Origin: DASTRU01 sp035761045
Lineage (GTDB): Bacteria; Pseudomonadota; Gammaproteobacteria; Burkholderiales; Burkholderiaceae_E
Length of the DNA: 9,985 nucleotides
Direction: 5' to 3'
NCBI GenBank assembly: GCA_035761045.1
Contig: DASTRU010000005.1
Location: 1 to 9,985 of the forward strand
The position numbers were made by a program, and so were the translations under genes. Below, in pieces: positions 1 through 5,882 of this stretch. How positions within the stretch are numbered: the stretch's first letter is position 1; every line of letters starts with the position of its first letter. The notes beneath the pieces are model-generated. The model saw nothing but the letters and a program-made list of their open reading frames with translations. It was not told where the DNA came from and did no database searches.

Positions 1-1750
1 GACGTTGTCGATCGCGCAAGAGCTGTACGAAAAACATAAGGTGCTGACGTACCCGCGGACCGATGCGCGTCATCTGCCGGAGGATTACATCAACACCGTG
101 CGCCAAACCTTGGCGACGGTGGCTGAATCCAACAACTATCAACCGTTCGCGCGGCGCATTCTCGATAGCGGATGGGTGCGCCCGAACAAGCGCATCTTCG
201 ACAACACGAAGATCAGCGATCACTTTGCGATCATCCCCACGCTCGAACAACCGCGTGGGTTGAACGACGTGCAGCAGAAGATTTACGACTTGGTGACGCG
301 TCGCTTCCTTGCCGTGTTTTTTCCGGCGGCGGAATATCAAATCACCACGCGTATTACGGAAGTGGAAGGTCATCACTTCAAGACCGAAGGCAAGGTGCTC
401 GTCAATCCGGGCTGGCTTGCGGTGTATGGCAAGGATGCGCAAGGCGAGGACGCGACCTTGGTTCCGGTGGCGGCGGGCGAAAAACCGTTGGCCGACAAGG
501 TCGAGCCCGTTGGTTTGCAAACCAAACCGCCACCGCGCTATAGCGAAGCCACGCTGCTAACCGCGATGGAAAGCGCGGGCAAGTTGGTGGAAGACGAGGA
601 ACTGCGCGATGCGATGTCGCAACGCGGCTTGGGAACGCCGGCGACGCGCGCGGCCATCATCGAAGGCTTGCTCGGCGAAAAATACCTAGTTCGCGAGGGC
701 CGCGAACTTATTCCCACCGCCAAGGCGTTTCAGCTCATGACGCTATTGCACGGCCTTGGGGTGTCGGAGCTTACGCATCCCGAACTCACGGGGGAATGGG
801 AATACAAGCTCGCGCAAATGGAACGCGGCCGGCTCACGCGCGAGGAATTCATGCGCGAGATCGCGCAGATGACGCATGTGATCGTCAAGCGCGCGCGCGA
901 GTACGACAGCGACACGGTGCCTGGCGAATACGCGGTGCTCAAAACACCGTGCCCGAATTGCGGCGGCACCGTGAGCGAAAACTACCGGCGGTTTGCGTGC
1001 GAGAAGTGCAGCTTTTCGTTCACCAAGACGCCGGGTGCGCGCATGTTTGAGTCGACCGACGAAGTCGAGACTTTGCTGGCCCAACGGCAGATTGGCCCAT
1101 TGCAAGGCTTTCGCTCGAAGATGGGTCGGCCGTTCGCGGCGATTTTGCGCATCGCCGAGGACGATGAATTACGGCGGGAAAGCGGCAACGGCTTCAAGCT
1201 CGAATTCGATTTTGGCCAAGGCCAAGGCAACGACGACGAAGCGGAGGACGTGGATTTTTCCGGCCAAGAATCGATCGGCCCATGCCCGAAATGCGCGCAT
1301 CCGGTGTTCGAGCATGGCATGAGCTATACGTGCGAGAACACGCCGCGCAAGTTGTGCGACTTCCGTTCGGGAAAAGTCATTCTTCAGCAGGAAATTTCGC
1401 GCGAGCAGATGACGAAGCTGCTGACGCAAGGCCGCACCGATTTACTGACCAACTTCGTGAGCAACCGTAACGGCCGCAAGTTCAAGGCGTATTTAGCCAA
1501 GCAAGCCGACGGAAAGATCGGCTTCGAGTTCGAGGCGCGCGCCGCCAAGCCGGGCGCGAAAAGCGCCAAGACCACGGACGACGAAACGGGCGACACCGCC
1601 GTTGCGACGAAGAAAACCGCCGCGACGAAAACCGCGACCGCCAAACGCGCCAACGCGGCGACGGTAAAAGCGGTGGCAACCAAAAGCGCGCCCGCGAAGA
1701 AGACCGCCACCAAGACGGCCGCGCGCAAAACAACGCGCAAGGCGGCTTGA
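1..1750 (+). CDS. topB: DNA topoisomerase III, 5'-truncated by window edge
   Basis: Type IA topoisomerase that cuts and passes single DNA strands, used in decatenation and in resolving recombination intermediates. The window opens in frame (codons start at base 2), just before the active-site motif TYPRTDAR, whose catalytic Tyr codon is at 50-52. In E. coli TopB this tyrosine is residue 328, so roughly 300 N-terminal residues (TOPRIM domain) should lie upstream. The conserved RGLGTPATRAAIIEGLL segment is at about 620-670. Two C-terminal zinc-finger-like modules follow: CPNC...CEKC at 950-1009 and CPKC...C...C at 1283-1357. The latter continues into CDFRSGKVILQQEISREQM, typical of the long beta/gammaproteobacterial TopB. 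The last ~70 residues (about 1535-1747) are a Lys/Ala/Thr-rich, probably disordered DNA-binding tail. Stop TGA at 1748-1750. A TTG at 5-7 is an internal Leu codon, not a start. No intrinsic terminator is visible on this strand. Confidence 0.96.
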   Translation, partial: TLSIAQELYEKHKVLTYPRTDARHLPEDYINTVRQTLATVAESNNYQPFARRILDSGWVRPNKRIFDNTKISDHFAIIPTLEQPRGLNDVQQKIYDLVTRRFLAVFFPAAEYQITTRITEVEGHHFKTEGKVLVNPGWLAVYGKDAQGEDATLVPVAAGEKPLADKVEPVGLQTKPPPRYSEATLLTAMESAGKLVEDEELRDAMSQRGLGTPATRAAIIEGLLGEKYLVREGRELIPTAKAFQLMTLLHGLGVSELTHPELTGEWEYKLAQMERGRLTREEFMREIAQMTHVIVKRAREYDSDTVPGEYAVLKTPCPNCGGTVSENYRRFACEKCSFSFTKTPGARMFESTDEVETLLAQRQIGPLQGFRSKMGRPFAAILRIAEDDELRRESGNGFKLEFDFGQGQGNDDEAEDVDFSGQESIGPCPKCAHPVFEHGMSYTCENTPRKLCDFRSGKVILQQEISREQMTKLLTQGRTDLLTNFVSNRNGRKFKAYLAKQADGKIGFEFEARAAKPGAKSAKTTDDETGDTAVATKKTAATKTATAKRANAATVKAVATKSAPAKKTATKTAARKTTRKAA

Positions 1751-1780
1751 CCGGTTTCGTCGTTCGCATTTCGAGCGGCC

Positions 1781-1817
1781 AAAAAAAACGCGTGCCGAGG
1801 GGAGGTTCGACACGCGT
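1781..1817 (-). terminator. Strong intrinsic terminator of the small-peptide transcript
   Basis: Read on the minus strand, ACGCGTG (1817-1811) pairs with CACGCGT (1794-1788). The stem extends inward by one G-U and three Watson-Crick pairs to about 11 bp, leaving the 8-nt loop ACCUCCCC. A run of eight T follows directly (1788-1781, the first shared with the stem). On the plus strand the tract is A-rich and precedes the hairpin, so it cannot terminate topB. It lies 124 nt past the stop codon of the minus-strand gene ending at 1941. The loop carries the anti-Shine-Dalgarno hexamer ACCUCC. Confidence 0.85.
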
Positions 1818-1851
1818 GAAGCCCGCGACCAGACCGGCGAGAGCCGGAGGT
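1801..1851 (-). other. Two ACCUCC (anti-SD) motifs in the 3' untranslated region
   Basis: On the minus strand the hexamer ACCUCC occurs at 1851-1846 and again at 1806-1801. The second copy lies in the terminator loop. The first overlaps the 5' arm of a small hairpin (CCGGC, loop, GCCGG, 1847-1834). ACCUCC equals the anti-Shine-Dalgarno core at the 3' end of 16S rRNA, and exposed copies of such motifs are used by some bacterial small RNAs to pair with ribosome binding sites. The 3' region from 1940 to 1781 (about 160 nt) is therefore a candidate small RNA, either free-standing or cut from the mRNA. The sequence motifs are seen directly. The RNA function is inference. Confidence 0.35.
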
Positions 1852-1940
1852 CGTTACAAGGCGGGCAGGGGCCGGTGTGACGCTGCGCTCGGTATTCAGC
1901 GCGCGTGAAAAATGGGCGACGTACTCCGTTTCAGAATCGG

Positions 1941-2150
1941 TTAACGCTCGTTGCGCGCCACGGGGCGGTCGCGATGACGAGTGACACTAGGATTTGATTT
2001 CAACGCGAAATCGTTGCTGACATCAGAGCGGGTCGATGACAGCGGCGGATGCGTAGCATCAAGTGGCTGCTGTTGAGCAAGGCTACTGGTTGCCGCAGTG
2101 GCCAATCCGGCCGCCGCGACCAATGCGGCGAAGTTCGGTGGCGATTTCAT
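1941..2150 (-). CDS. Small exported peptide (69 aa) of unknown function
   Basis: No family recognised. Residues 1-25 look like a Sec signal peptide: Lys2, then an Ala/Leu/Gly-rich core, ending SSLA before QQQ, with predicted cleavage after Ala25. That leaves a 44-residue mature peptide that is polar, Ser/Pro-rich and ends in a basic stretch (RHRDRPVARNER). It has no cysteine, so it is not a lipoprotein. The ATG at 2150 is chosen because a perfect AGGAGG lies 9 nt upstream; the in-frame ATG at 2159 abuts that AGGAGG and cannot use it. Stop TAA at 1943-1941. The gene follows glrR on the same strand after 209 bp. It has its own sigma54-type promoter block upstream and a strong terminator downstream, so it is probably a separate unit controlled by GlrR. 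Alternatively, the reading frame is incidental and the transcript is a small RNA; the signal peptide and SD argue for translation. Confidence 0.7.
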   Translation of the reverse strand: MKSPPNFAALVAAAGLATAATSSLAQQQPLDATHPPLSSTRSDVSNDFALKSNPSVTRHRDRPVARNER

Positions 2151-2159
2151 CGCGTTCAT

Positions 2160-2165
2160 CCTCCT
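2160..2165 (-). promoter_or_regulatory. Ribosome binding site of the small-peptide gene
   Basis: AGGAGG on the minus strand, 9 nt before the ATG at 2150. It decides the start: the other in-frame ATG (2159) touches it with no spacer. Confidence 0.8.
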
Positions 2166-2207
2166 CGTAATGCACGCAGCGCCTTCCACGTTGCGATGCC
2201 CCTACTA

Positions 2208-2223
2208 GGCAGGATCGATGCCA
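2208..2223 (-). promoter_or_regulatory. Sigma54 (-24/-12) promoter of the small-peptide gene
   Basis: The minus strand reads TGGCATCGATCCTGCC. Aligned to the sigma54 consensus TGGCACG-N4-TTGCW it keeps TGGCA at -24 and TGC at -12 with the exact GG-to-GC spacing (8 of 11 defined positions). Transcription would start near 2197, giving a leader of about 47 nt. Its neighbours strengthen the call: an IHF consensus at about -45 to -57 and a GlrR-type site at about -91 to -108, downstream of a sigma54 activator gene. Confidence 0.65.
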
Positions 2224-2241
2224 CCTCTTAAAAAACTTTTA

Positions 2242-2254
2242 AATCAACGGCTTA
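2242..2254 (+). promoter_or_regulatory. IHF binding site (perfect consensus)
   Basis: AATCAACGGCTTA matches WATCAA-N4-TTR at every defined position. An A/T-rich run (2229-2241) lies on its 5' side, as is usual for IHF sites. It sits between the sigma54 element (2208-2223) and the putative activator site (2288-2305), where an IHF bend would bring activator and polymerase together. Confidence 0.65.
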
Positions 2255-2287
2255 CGGACTTTGCCTGACGAAATCAAAAGAAATTTT

Positions 2288-2305
2288 TGTCGCCTTTCAA
2301 CGACG
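2288..2305 (-). promoter_or_regulatory. GlrR-type enhancer site upstream of the small-peptide gene
   Basis: The plus strand reads TGTC-N10-GACG, one base from the TGTC-N10-GACA site reported for E. coli GlrR at the glmY promoter. A perfect GACA half-site also follows at 2305-2308, but with 13-nt spacing. The site lies about 65 bp upstream of the -24 element, typical for an enhancer-binding protein. Function is inferred from position and from the adjacent glrR gene. Confidence 0.5.
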
Positions 2306-2359
2306 ACATGAAAGTTATTACATTCGTTTTGATGAGATCGCGGTGGAGGCCGACGGTGG

Positions 2360-3760
2360 TTATGAACGCCGGAACAACTCGCTGCGCAGCCCATGTCGCT
2401 GCATCAACCGATAAAACTCGGTGCGATTGCGCCGGGCGATGCGCGCGGCATGCGCGACGTTACCGCCCGTCAATTTGAGGAGCTGCGCGAGGTAATCGCG
2501 CTCGAACTGGTCGCGCGCCTCGATCAAGGACGGCAAGGCTTGCGTTTCCGGCGTGGCCGCTCCGACCGCCAACGCGCGTTCGACCAATGTGCGCGTGATG
2601 AGCGGTCCATCGGCCAACACCATGCATTGCTCGACCACGTTCATAAGTTGGCGCACATTGCCTGGCCAGCGTCCGCCGACCAATGCTTCCATCGCGTCGG
2701 GCGCGAAACCGGTGATCGACCGTCCGTAACGCGCGCCCAGCGTGCGCGCGAAATGCATCGCAAGCAGCGGAATGTCCTCGCGTCGGTCTTCCAAGGCGGG
2801 CAGCACCAGTCGCACCACGTTCAAGCGATAGAACAAATCCTCGCGGAAGGTGCCTTCGCGCAACAGCTCGCCCAAATCCCGATGCGTGGCGGCGACCACG
2901 CGCGCATCCGCGTCGAGTTCGCGCATGCCGCCCACGGGGCGCACCTTGCGCTCTTGCAATACGCGCAGCAGCTTGGCTTGCAGCGGTAATGGCATGTCGC
3001 CGATTTCATCGAGAAAAATCGTGCCGCCATGCGCCGAGCGCAGTAGCCCTGGATGATCGGCCGTCGCTCCCGAAAATGCGCCTTTAACGTGGCCGAACAA
3101 TTCGGATTCGAGCAAGGCCTCGGGCAAGGCCGCGCAATTGATGGCGACGAACTGCGCCTCGGCGCGCCGGCTTGCGCCATGAATGGCGCGCGCGACCAGT
3201 TCCTTGCCACTGCCGGAGGGTCCAGTCACCAACACCGTGGCGTCGAGCGGACCAACGCGCGAGATTTCCTCGAGCAACGCGAGCATGGCGCGGTTGCGCG
3301 TGACGATCGCGCGACGCCAACCGGGCGCGGCTTGATCGGCCGCCGGCGCGCCGAGGTCGAGCAGCTTGCGTACCTCTTCGACCAACGCGCGGCCATCAAA
3401 CGGTTTGGTGAGGAACGCGGCGGCGCCTTCGCGCGTGGCGGCGACCGCATCGGGAATCGAGCCGTGGGCGGTCAGGATGATGACGGGCAGCATGGGCTCG
3501 ACCGCGCGCATTTTGCGAAACAGCGCCAAGCCGTCGGCGGCCTCGCCAAGCTCTTCCGGACCGAGACGCAGGTCCACGATCGCGACTTGCGGGCGCACCG
3601 CCGTGAGCTGCCCGAGCGCTTCGCCCGCGTTACGCGCGACGTGCGCGACGAAGCCGGACGCTTCTAGCCGCATGGCCAGCAAGGTGAGCAGCGAGTCGTC
3701 GTCGTCAACGATCAGGATGCGCGGTGGCGCTGCGGTGTCGTCGTCGAGATGAGCATTCAT
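2360..3760 (-). CDS. glrR: Sigma54-dependent response regulator GlrR (QseF)
   Basis: NtrC-family transcription activator, 466 aa. Receiver domain at about 13-132: acidic cluster DDDD at 19-22, phospho-acceptor Asp63 in IVDLRL, Thr97 in ILTAHGSIPDAVAATR, Lys119 in LTKP. AAA+ domain at about 150-395: Walker A GPSGSGKE (180-187), sigma54-contact loop GAFSGA (227-232), Walker B IFLDEIGDM (248-256), arginine-finger region FREDLFYRLN (305-314). The C-terminal Fis-type helix-turn-helix lies at about 430-455 (GGNVAHAARIARRNRTEFYRLM). Resemblance to E. coli GlrR is strong through the AAA+ and HTH domains, and the gene is last in a glrK-qseG-glrR order identical to E. coli. Oddities: GAFSGA instead of GAFTGA (conservative), and about six extra residues in the loop after Asp63. 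ATG at 3760, 14 nt after the qseG stop, has no recognisable Shine-Dalgarno sequence and may depend on translation of qseG. Confidence 0.93.
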   Translation of the reverse strand: MNAHLDDDTAAPPRILIVDDDDSLLTLLAMRLEASGFVAHVARNAGEALGQLTAVRPQVAIVDLRLGPEELGEAADGLALFRKMRAVEPMLPVIILTAHGSIPDAVAATREGAAAFLTKPFDGRALVEEVRKLLDLGAPAADQAAPGWRRAIVTRNRAMLALLEEISRVGPLDATVLVTGPSGSGKELVARAIHGASRRAEAQFVAINCAALPEALLESELFGHVKGAFSGATADHPGLLRSAHGGTIFLDEIGDMPLPLQAKLLRVLQERKVRPVGGMRELDADARVVAATHRDLGELLREGTFREDLFYRLNVVRLVLPALEDRREDIPLLAMHFARTLGARYGRSITGFAPDAMEALVGGRWPGNVRQLMNVVEQCMVLADGPLITRTLVERALAVGAATPETQALPSLIEARDQFERDYLAQLLKLTGGNVAHAARIARRNRTEFYRLMQRHGLRSELFRRS

Positions 3761-3774
3761 GCGTCAACAAAAAT

Positions 3775-4347
3775 TTAAGGGCGGGAGGTTGATCCCGAGG
3801 GCGCGCGTTCGTTGAGCGCTTTATCGATCTGCTTAAGCGCTTCTAGTTTGCGCTCGGCGTCGGCCGCGCGCCGCTCGAGTTCGCGCACGCGGGTTTCGGC
3901 TTGTTCGATGCGCTTGGCATCGTCGGCGGCGCGTTGTTGCGAACGACGCATGAGATCGTCGCTACGGCGACGCTCGGCCAACAGTTGCGCGAACATCGCG
4001 GCCGCGTCGCGCACGCTGGCGGGAGCGAACGCGTTGCCGGCCACGTCCTCGGCGAGCGTTTGCGCGGCTTGTTCGTCGCGCGCGGCGTTTTGCGGCGCCG
4101 TGAGCAGCATCGCCAGTTGCAAACGACCGACGGGCGAGGTGAGCCCGGCCACGTCGGCGACCTCGCCTCGCAATTCATTCGGACCCATCTCGCGAACACG
4201 CGCGAGGTAGTCGGACCATACGATGTCCACATGCGGCAGCACGGTCACGTCGTCCATGGGCGGAACGACGACGACCGGCGACGACGCCGGCGTGGCACAA
4301 CCCGCCAGCGCGATGAGCGCGGCGGGCAATAAACGATCAAGCCGCAT
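3775..4347 (-). CDS. qseG: QseG-like lipoprotein partner of the sensor kinase
   Basis: 190-aa predicted lipoprotein. The start MRLDRLLPAALIALAGC carries a lipobox LAGC with Cys17 as the lipidated residue; Ala18 follows, so retention in the inner membrane by Asp at +2 is not indicated and outer-membrane sorting is plausible. The C-terminal part (about 118-175) is Arg/Glu/Ala-rich and very probably coiled coil. It ends in LEALKQIDKALNERAPS, resembling LENLTDIERQLSTRKP in E. coli QseG. In Enterobacteria QseG is an outer-membrane lipoprotein that contacts and stimulates GlrK, and it is encoded between glrK and glrR, as here. The ATG at 4347 is preferred over the in-frame TTG at 4353 because it has an AAAGG seven nt upstream and gives a canonical lipoprotein signal. 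It overlaps the end of glrK by 11 bp, implying coupled translation. The middle section is weakly conserved, so identity rests on lipobox, coiled coil, C-terminal motif and position. Confidence 0.82.
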   Translation of the reverse strand: MRLDRLLPAALIALAGCATPASSPVVVVPPMDDVTVLPHVDIVWSDYLARVREMGPNELRGEVADVAGLTSPVGRLQLAMLLTAPQNAARDEQAAQTLAEDVAGNAFAPASVRDAAAMFAQLLAERRRSDDLMRRSQQRAADDAKRIEQAETRVRELERRAADAERKLEALKQIDKALNERAPSGSTSRP

Positions 4348-5845
4348 GGGCAAGCCTTTGTTGCGTCATGAGTGGCAGGGCGAACACGAAGCACGCGCCG
4401 CTGGGTTCCTGGCCCGGAACACGTGGCACGGCACGCAAGGTGCCGCCGTGGTGGCGAGCAAGCTCGCGGGCGATCGCAAGCCCCACGCCACTGCCGGGCG
4501 TGCCGGTCAATGCCGCCGCGCTACCGCGCGCGCTGCCCTCGAAAATCAATTCTTCCTCGCCGGGCGCGACGCCCGGGCCTTGGTCGGTCACGCGCAGGAT
4601 CGCCACGTTGTTCGACACGCTTAATTGCACGTCCAACGGCCCTTCGCGCGGCGAGAACTTAACGGCATTGGAAATGAGATTGTCGACGATCATGCGCAAC
4701 TGCTCGGGATTGCCTTCGACCAACGCATGTTGCAGTTGGCTGTTGACGACCATGCGCTTGCCTTCGAGCACGAGCCGATGGTCATCCAACACGGCGCTAA
4801 CCAAGGCGCTCAATTCGACTTCCATGCGCGGCGCATTGGCGGCGCGACGTTGGTCGTATTGGGCCGCGCGGATCAACGCATCGATTTGCGTAAGCAAACG
4901 CGCGGCATTGCGTTCGATGACCGCGAGCACGGCGCGCTGGCGTTCGTTCAACGGGCCGTACAACTCGTCGGCGAGCAATGCTTGGCCTTCGGTGATCGCG
5001 GCCAATGGCGTTTTGAGGTCGTGCGACACCTGTTGCTGCAAACGAATGCGCGCTTCGTCAAGTTCGATCAACCGGCGGCGTAGCCAATCGAGTTGTGGAC
5101 CGATGCGCGCGATTTCGGTTCGGCCCGGCACGCGAACCACGGCTTCCCACTCGCCTTCGCCGAGCCGGCGAATCTCGCTCACGACGCTGCGCACCGGGCG
5201 CCATAAGCCCCACGAAAACATCACCGCCAACAACAATGCGAGCGGAACCGCGAGCGCGGCGATCCACGCGAGATCGCGCAGTACTTGGCGTGGATGTTCG
5301 GCGAACGCCTCGCGCTCGCGCGCCAATGCGGTTTCCGCCGCGTTGGCGAGTTCGTCGACATCGGCTTGCAAGCTGGGTAACGCGTCGATCGCATCGGCGG
5401 CGCGGCTCGACCTCAACGCGGCGAAGACGCGTTGCTCGCTGCGTTGTAGATCGGCGATGCGTTCTTCGATGCGCGCCTTGCGCAAGGGCTCGTCGTTGTT
5501 CGCGTCGGGCGGCACGTCGATCGCGGCGACGCGCTCGGCCGCTTCGAGAAAACGCCGGCGTTGGCGCGCATAGGTGTCGACCACCTCGCTACTGCCCAGC
5601 ACGCGCGCTTGGCGCGCGGCGCGTTCCATCGCCAGCATCGCGTCGCGCAAGGTGCGCGATTGCTCGCCCGCTTGGGCCGCGCGCGCCACCGACGCCTCGC
5701 CGCGTTTGGCGATGACCTCGATTTGCGTGACCGCATGCACCAGGGCCACCGCGAGCGGCGCGATGACGATGCCAAACGCGATCAACAACGCCGTCGCGTA
5801 AGACCGAGGTAACAGCGGCAACTCGTGGAGTTCAGGCAGCTTCAT
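4337..5845 (-). CDS. glrK: Membrane sensor histidine kinase GlrK (QseE)
   Basis: 502-aa sensor kinase. Transmembrane segments at about 16-39 and 193-215 flank a ~150-residue periplasmic helical domain (AMLAMERAARQARVL... as in GlrK). A HAMP linker follows (about 214-266). The phospho-acceptor is His275 in QQQVSHDLKTPLAAITEG. The ATPase domain has the N box DNLISNAVKFSP (388-399; Asn389, Asn393), G1 DQGPGV (421-426) and G2 GSGVGLAIA (451-459). The segment HDLKTPLAAITEG...LLADELYGPL parallels E. coli GlrK closely, and qseG and glrR follow directly. It would phosphorylate GlrR at Asp63 in response to an envelope signal. I chose the ATG at 5845 over the GTG at 5863 because MKLPELHELPLLPRS aligns with the E. 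coli start MKRWPVFPRS; neither has a strong ribosome binding site. It begins 37 nt after the ligase stop, so it probably belongs to the same transcript. Confidence 0.93.
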   Translation of the reverse strand: MKLPELHELPLLPRSYATALLIAFGIVIAPLAVALVHAVTQIEVIAKRGEASVARAAQAGEQSRTLRDAMLAMERAARQARVLGSSEVVDTYARQRRRFLEAAERVAAIDVPPDANNDEPLRKARIEERIADLQRSEQRVFAALRSSRAADAIDALPSLQADVDELANAAETALAREREAFAEHPRQVLRDLAWIAALAVPLALLLAVMFSWGLWRPVRSVVSEIRRLGEGEWEAVVRVPGRTEIARIGPQLDWLRRRLIELDEARIRLQQQVSHDLKTPLAAITEGQALLADELYGPLNERQRAVLAVIERNAARLLTQIDALIRAAQYDQRRAANAPRMEVELSALVSAVLDDHRLVLEGKRMVVNSQLQHALVEGNPEQLRMIVDNLISNAVKFSPREGPLDVQLSVSNNVAILRVTDQGPGVAPGEEELIFEGSARGSAAALTGTPGSGVGLAIARELARHHGGTLRAVPRVPGQEPSGACFVFALPLMTQQRLAHAA

Positions 5846-5882
5846 GACGCCCGAACGTAGCACGACCCCGCCATGCGCGCGG

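Noticed and set aside
1834..1847. Plus-strand hairpin CCGGC-GAGA-GCCGG as topB terminator
   Set aside because: Only 5 bp and followed by AGGTCG, with no T-tract.
2157..2189. Longer starts for the small-peptide gene (ATG 2159 or the frame from 2189)
   Set aside because: ATG 2159 directly abuts AGGAGG, and the 2189 start adds residues ahead of a complete signal peptide. ATG 2150 has the correct spacing.
2288..2308. TGTC-N13-GACA as the true GlrR site
   Set aside because: Both half-sites are perfect, but the spacing differs from the N10 known for GlrR; the overlapping TGTC-N10-GACG fits better. Noted as an alternative.
2393..3667. Plus-strand open frames of about 200 codons (2393-2989 and 3053-3667) opposite glrR
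   Set aside because: Mirror images of the glrR reading frame (Gln/Arg/His-rich), with no recognisable motif or RBS.
4368..5573. Plus-strand open frame of 401 codons opposite glrK
   Set aside because: Ser/Arg/Ala-rich translation without domains, fully antisense to a clear kinase gene. Long antisense frames are expected from the GC-rich codon usage.
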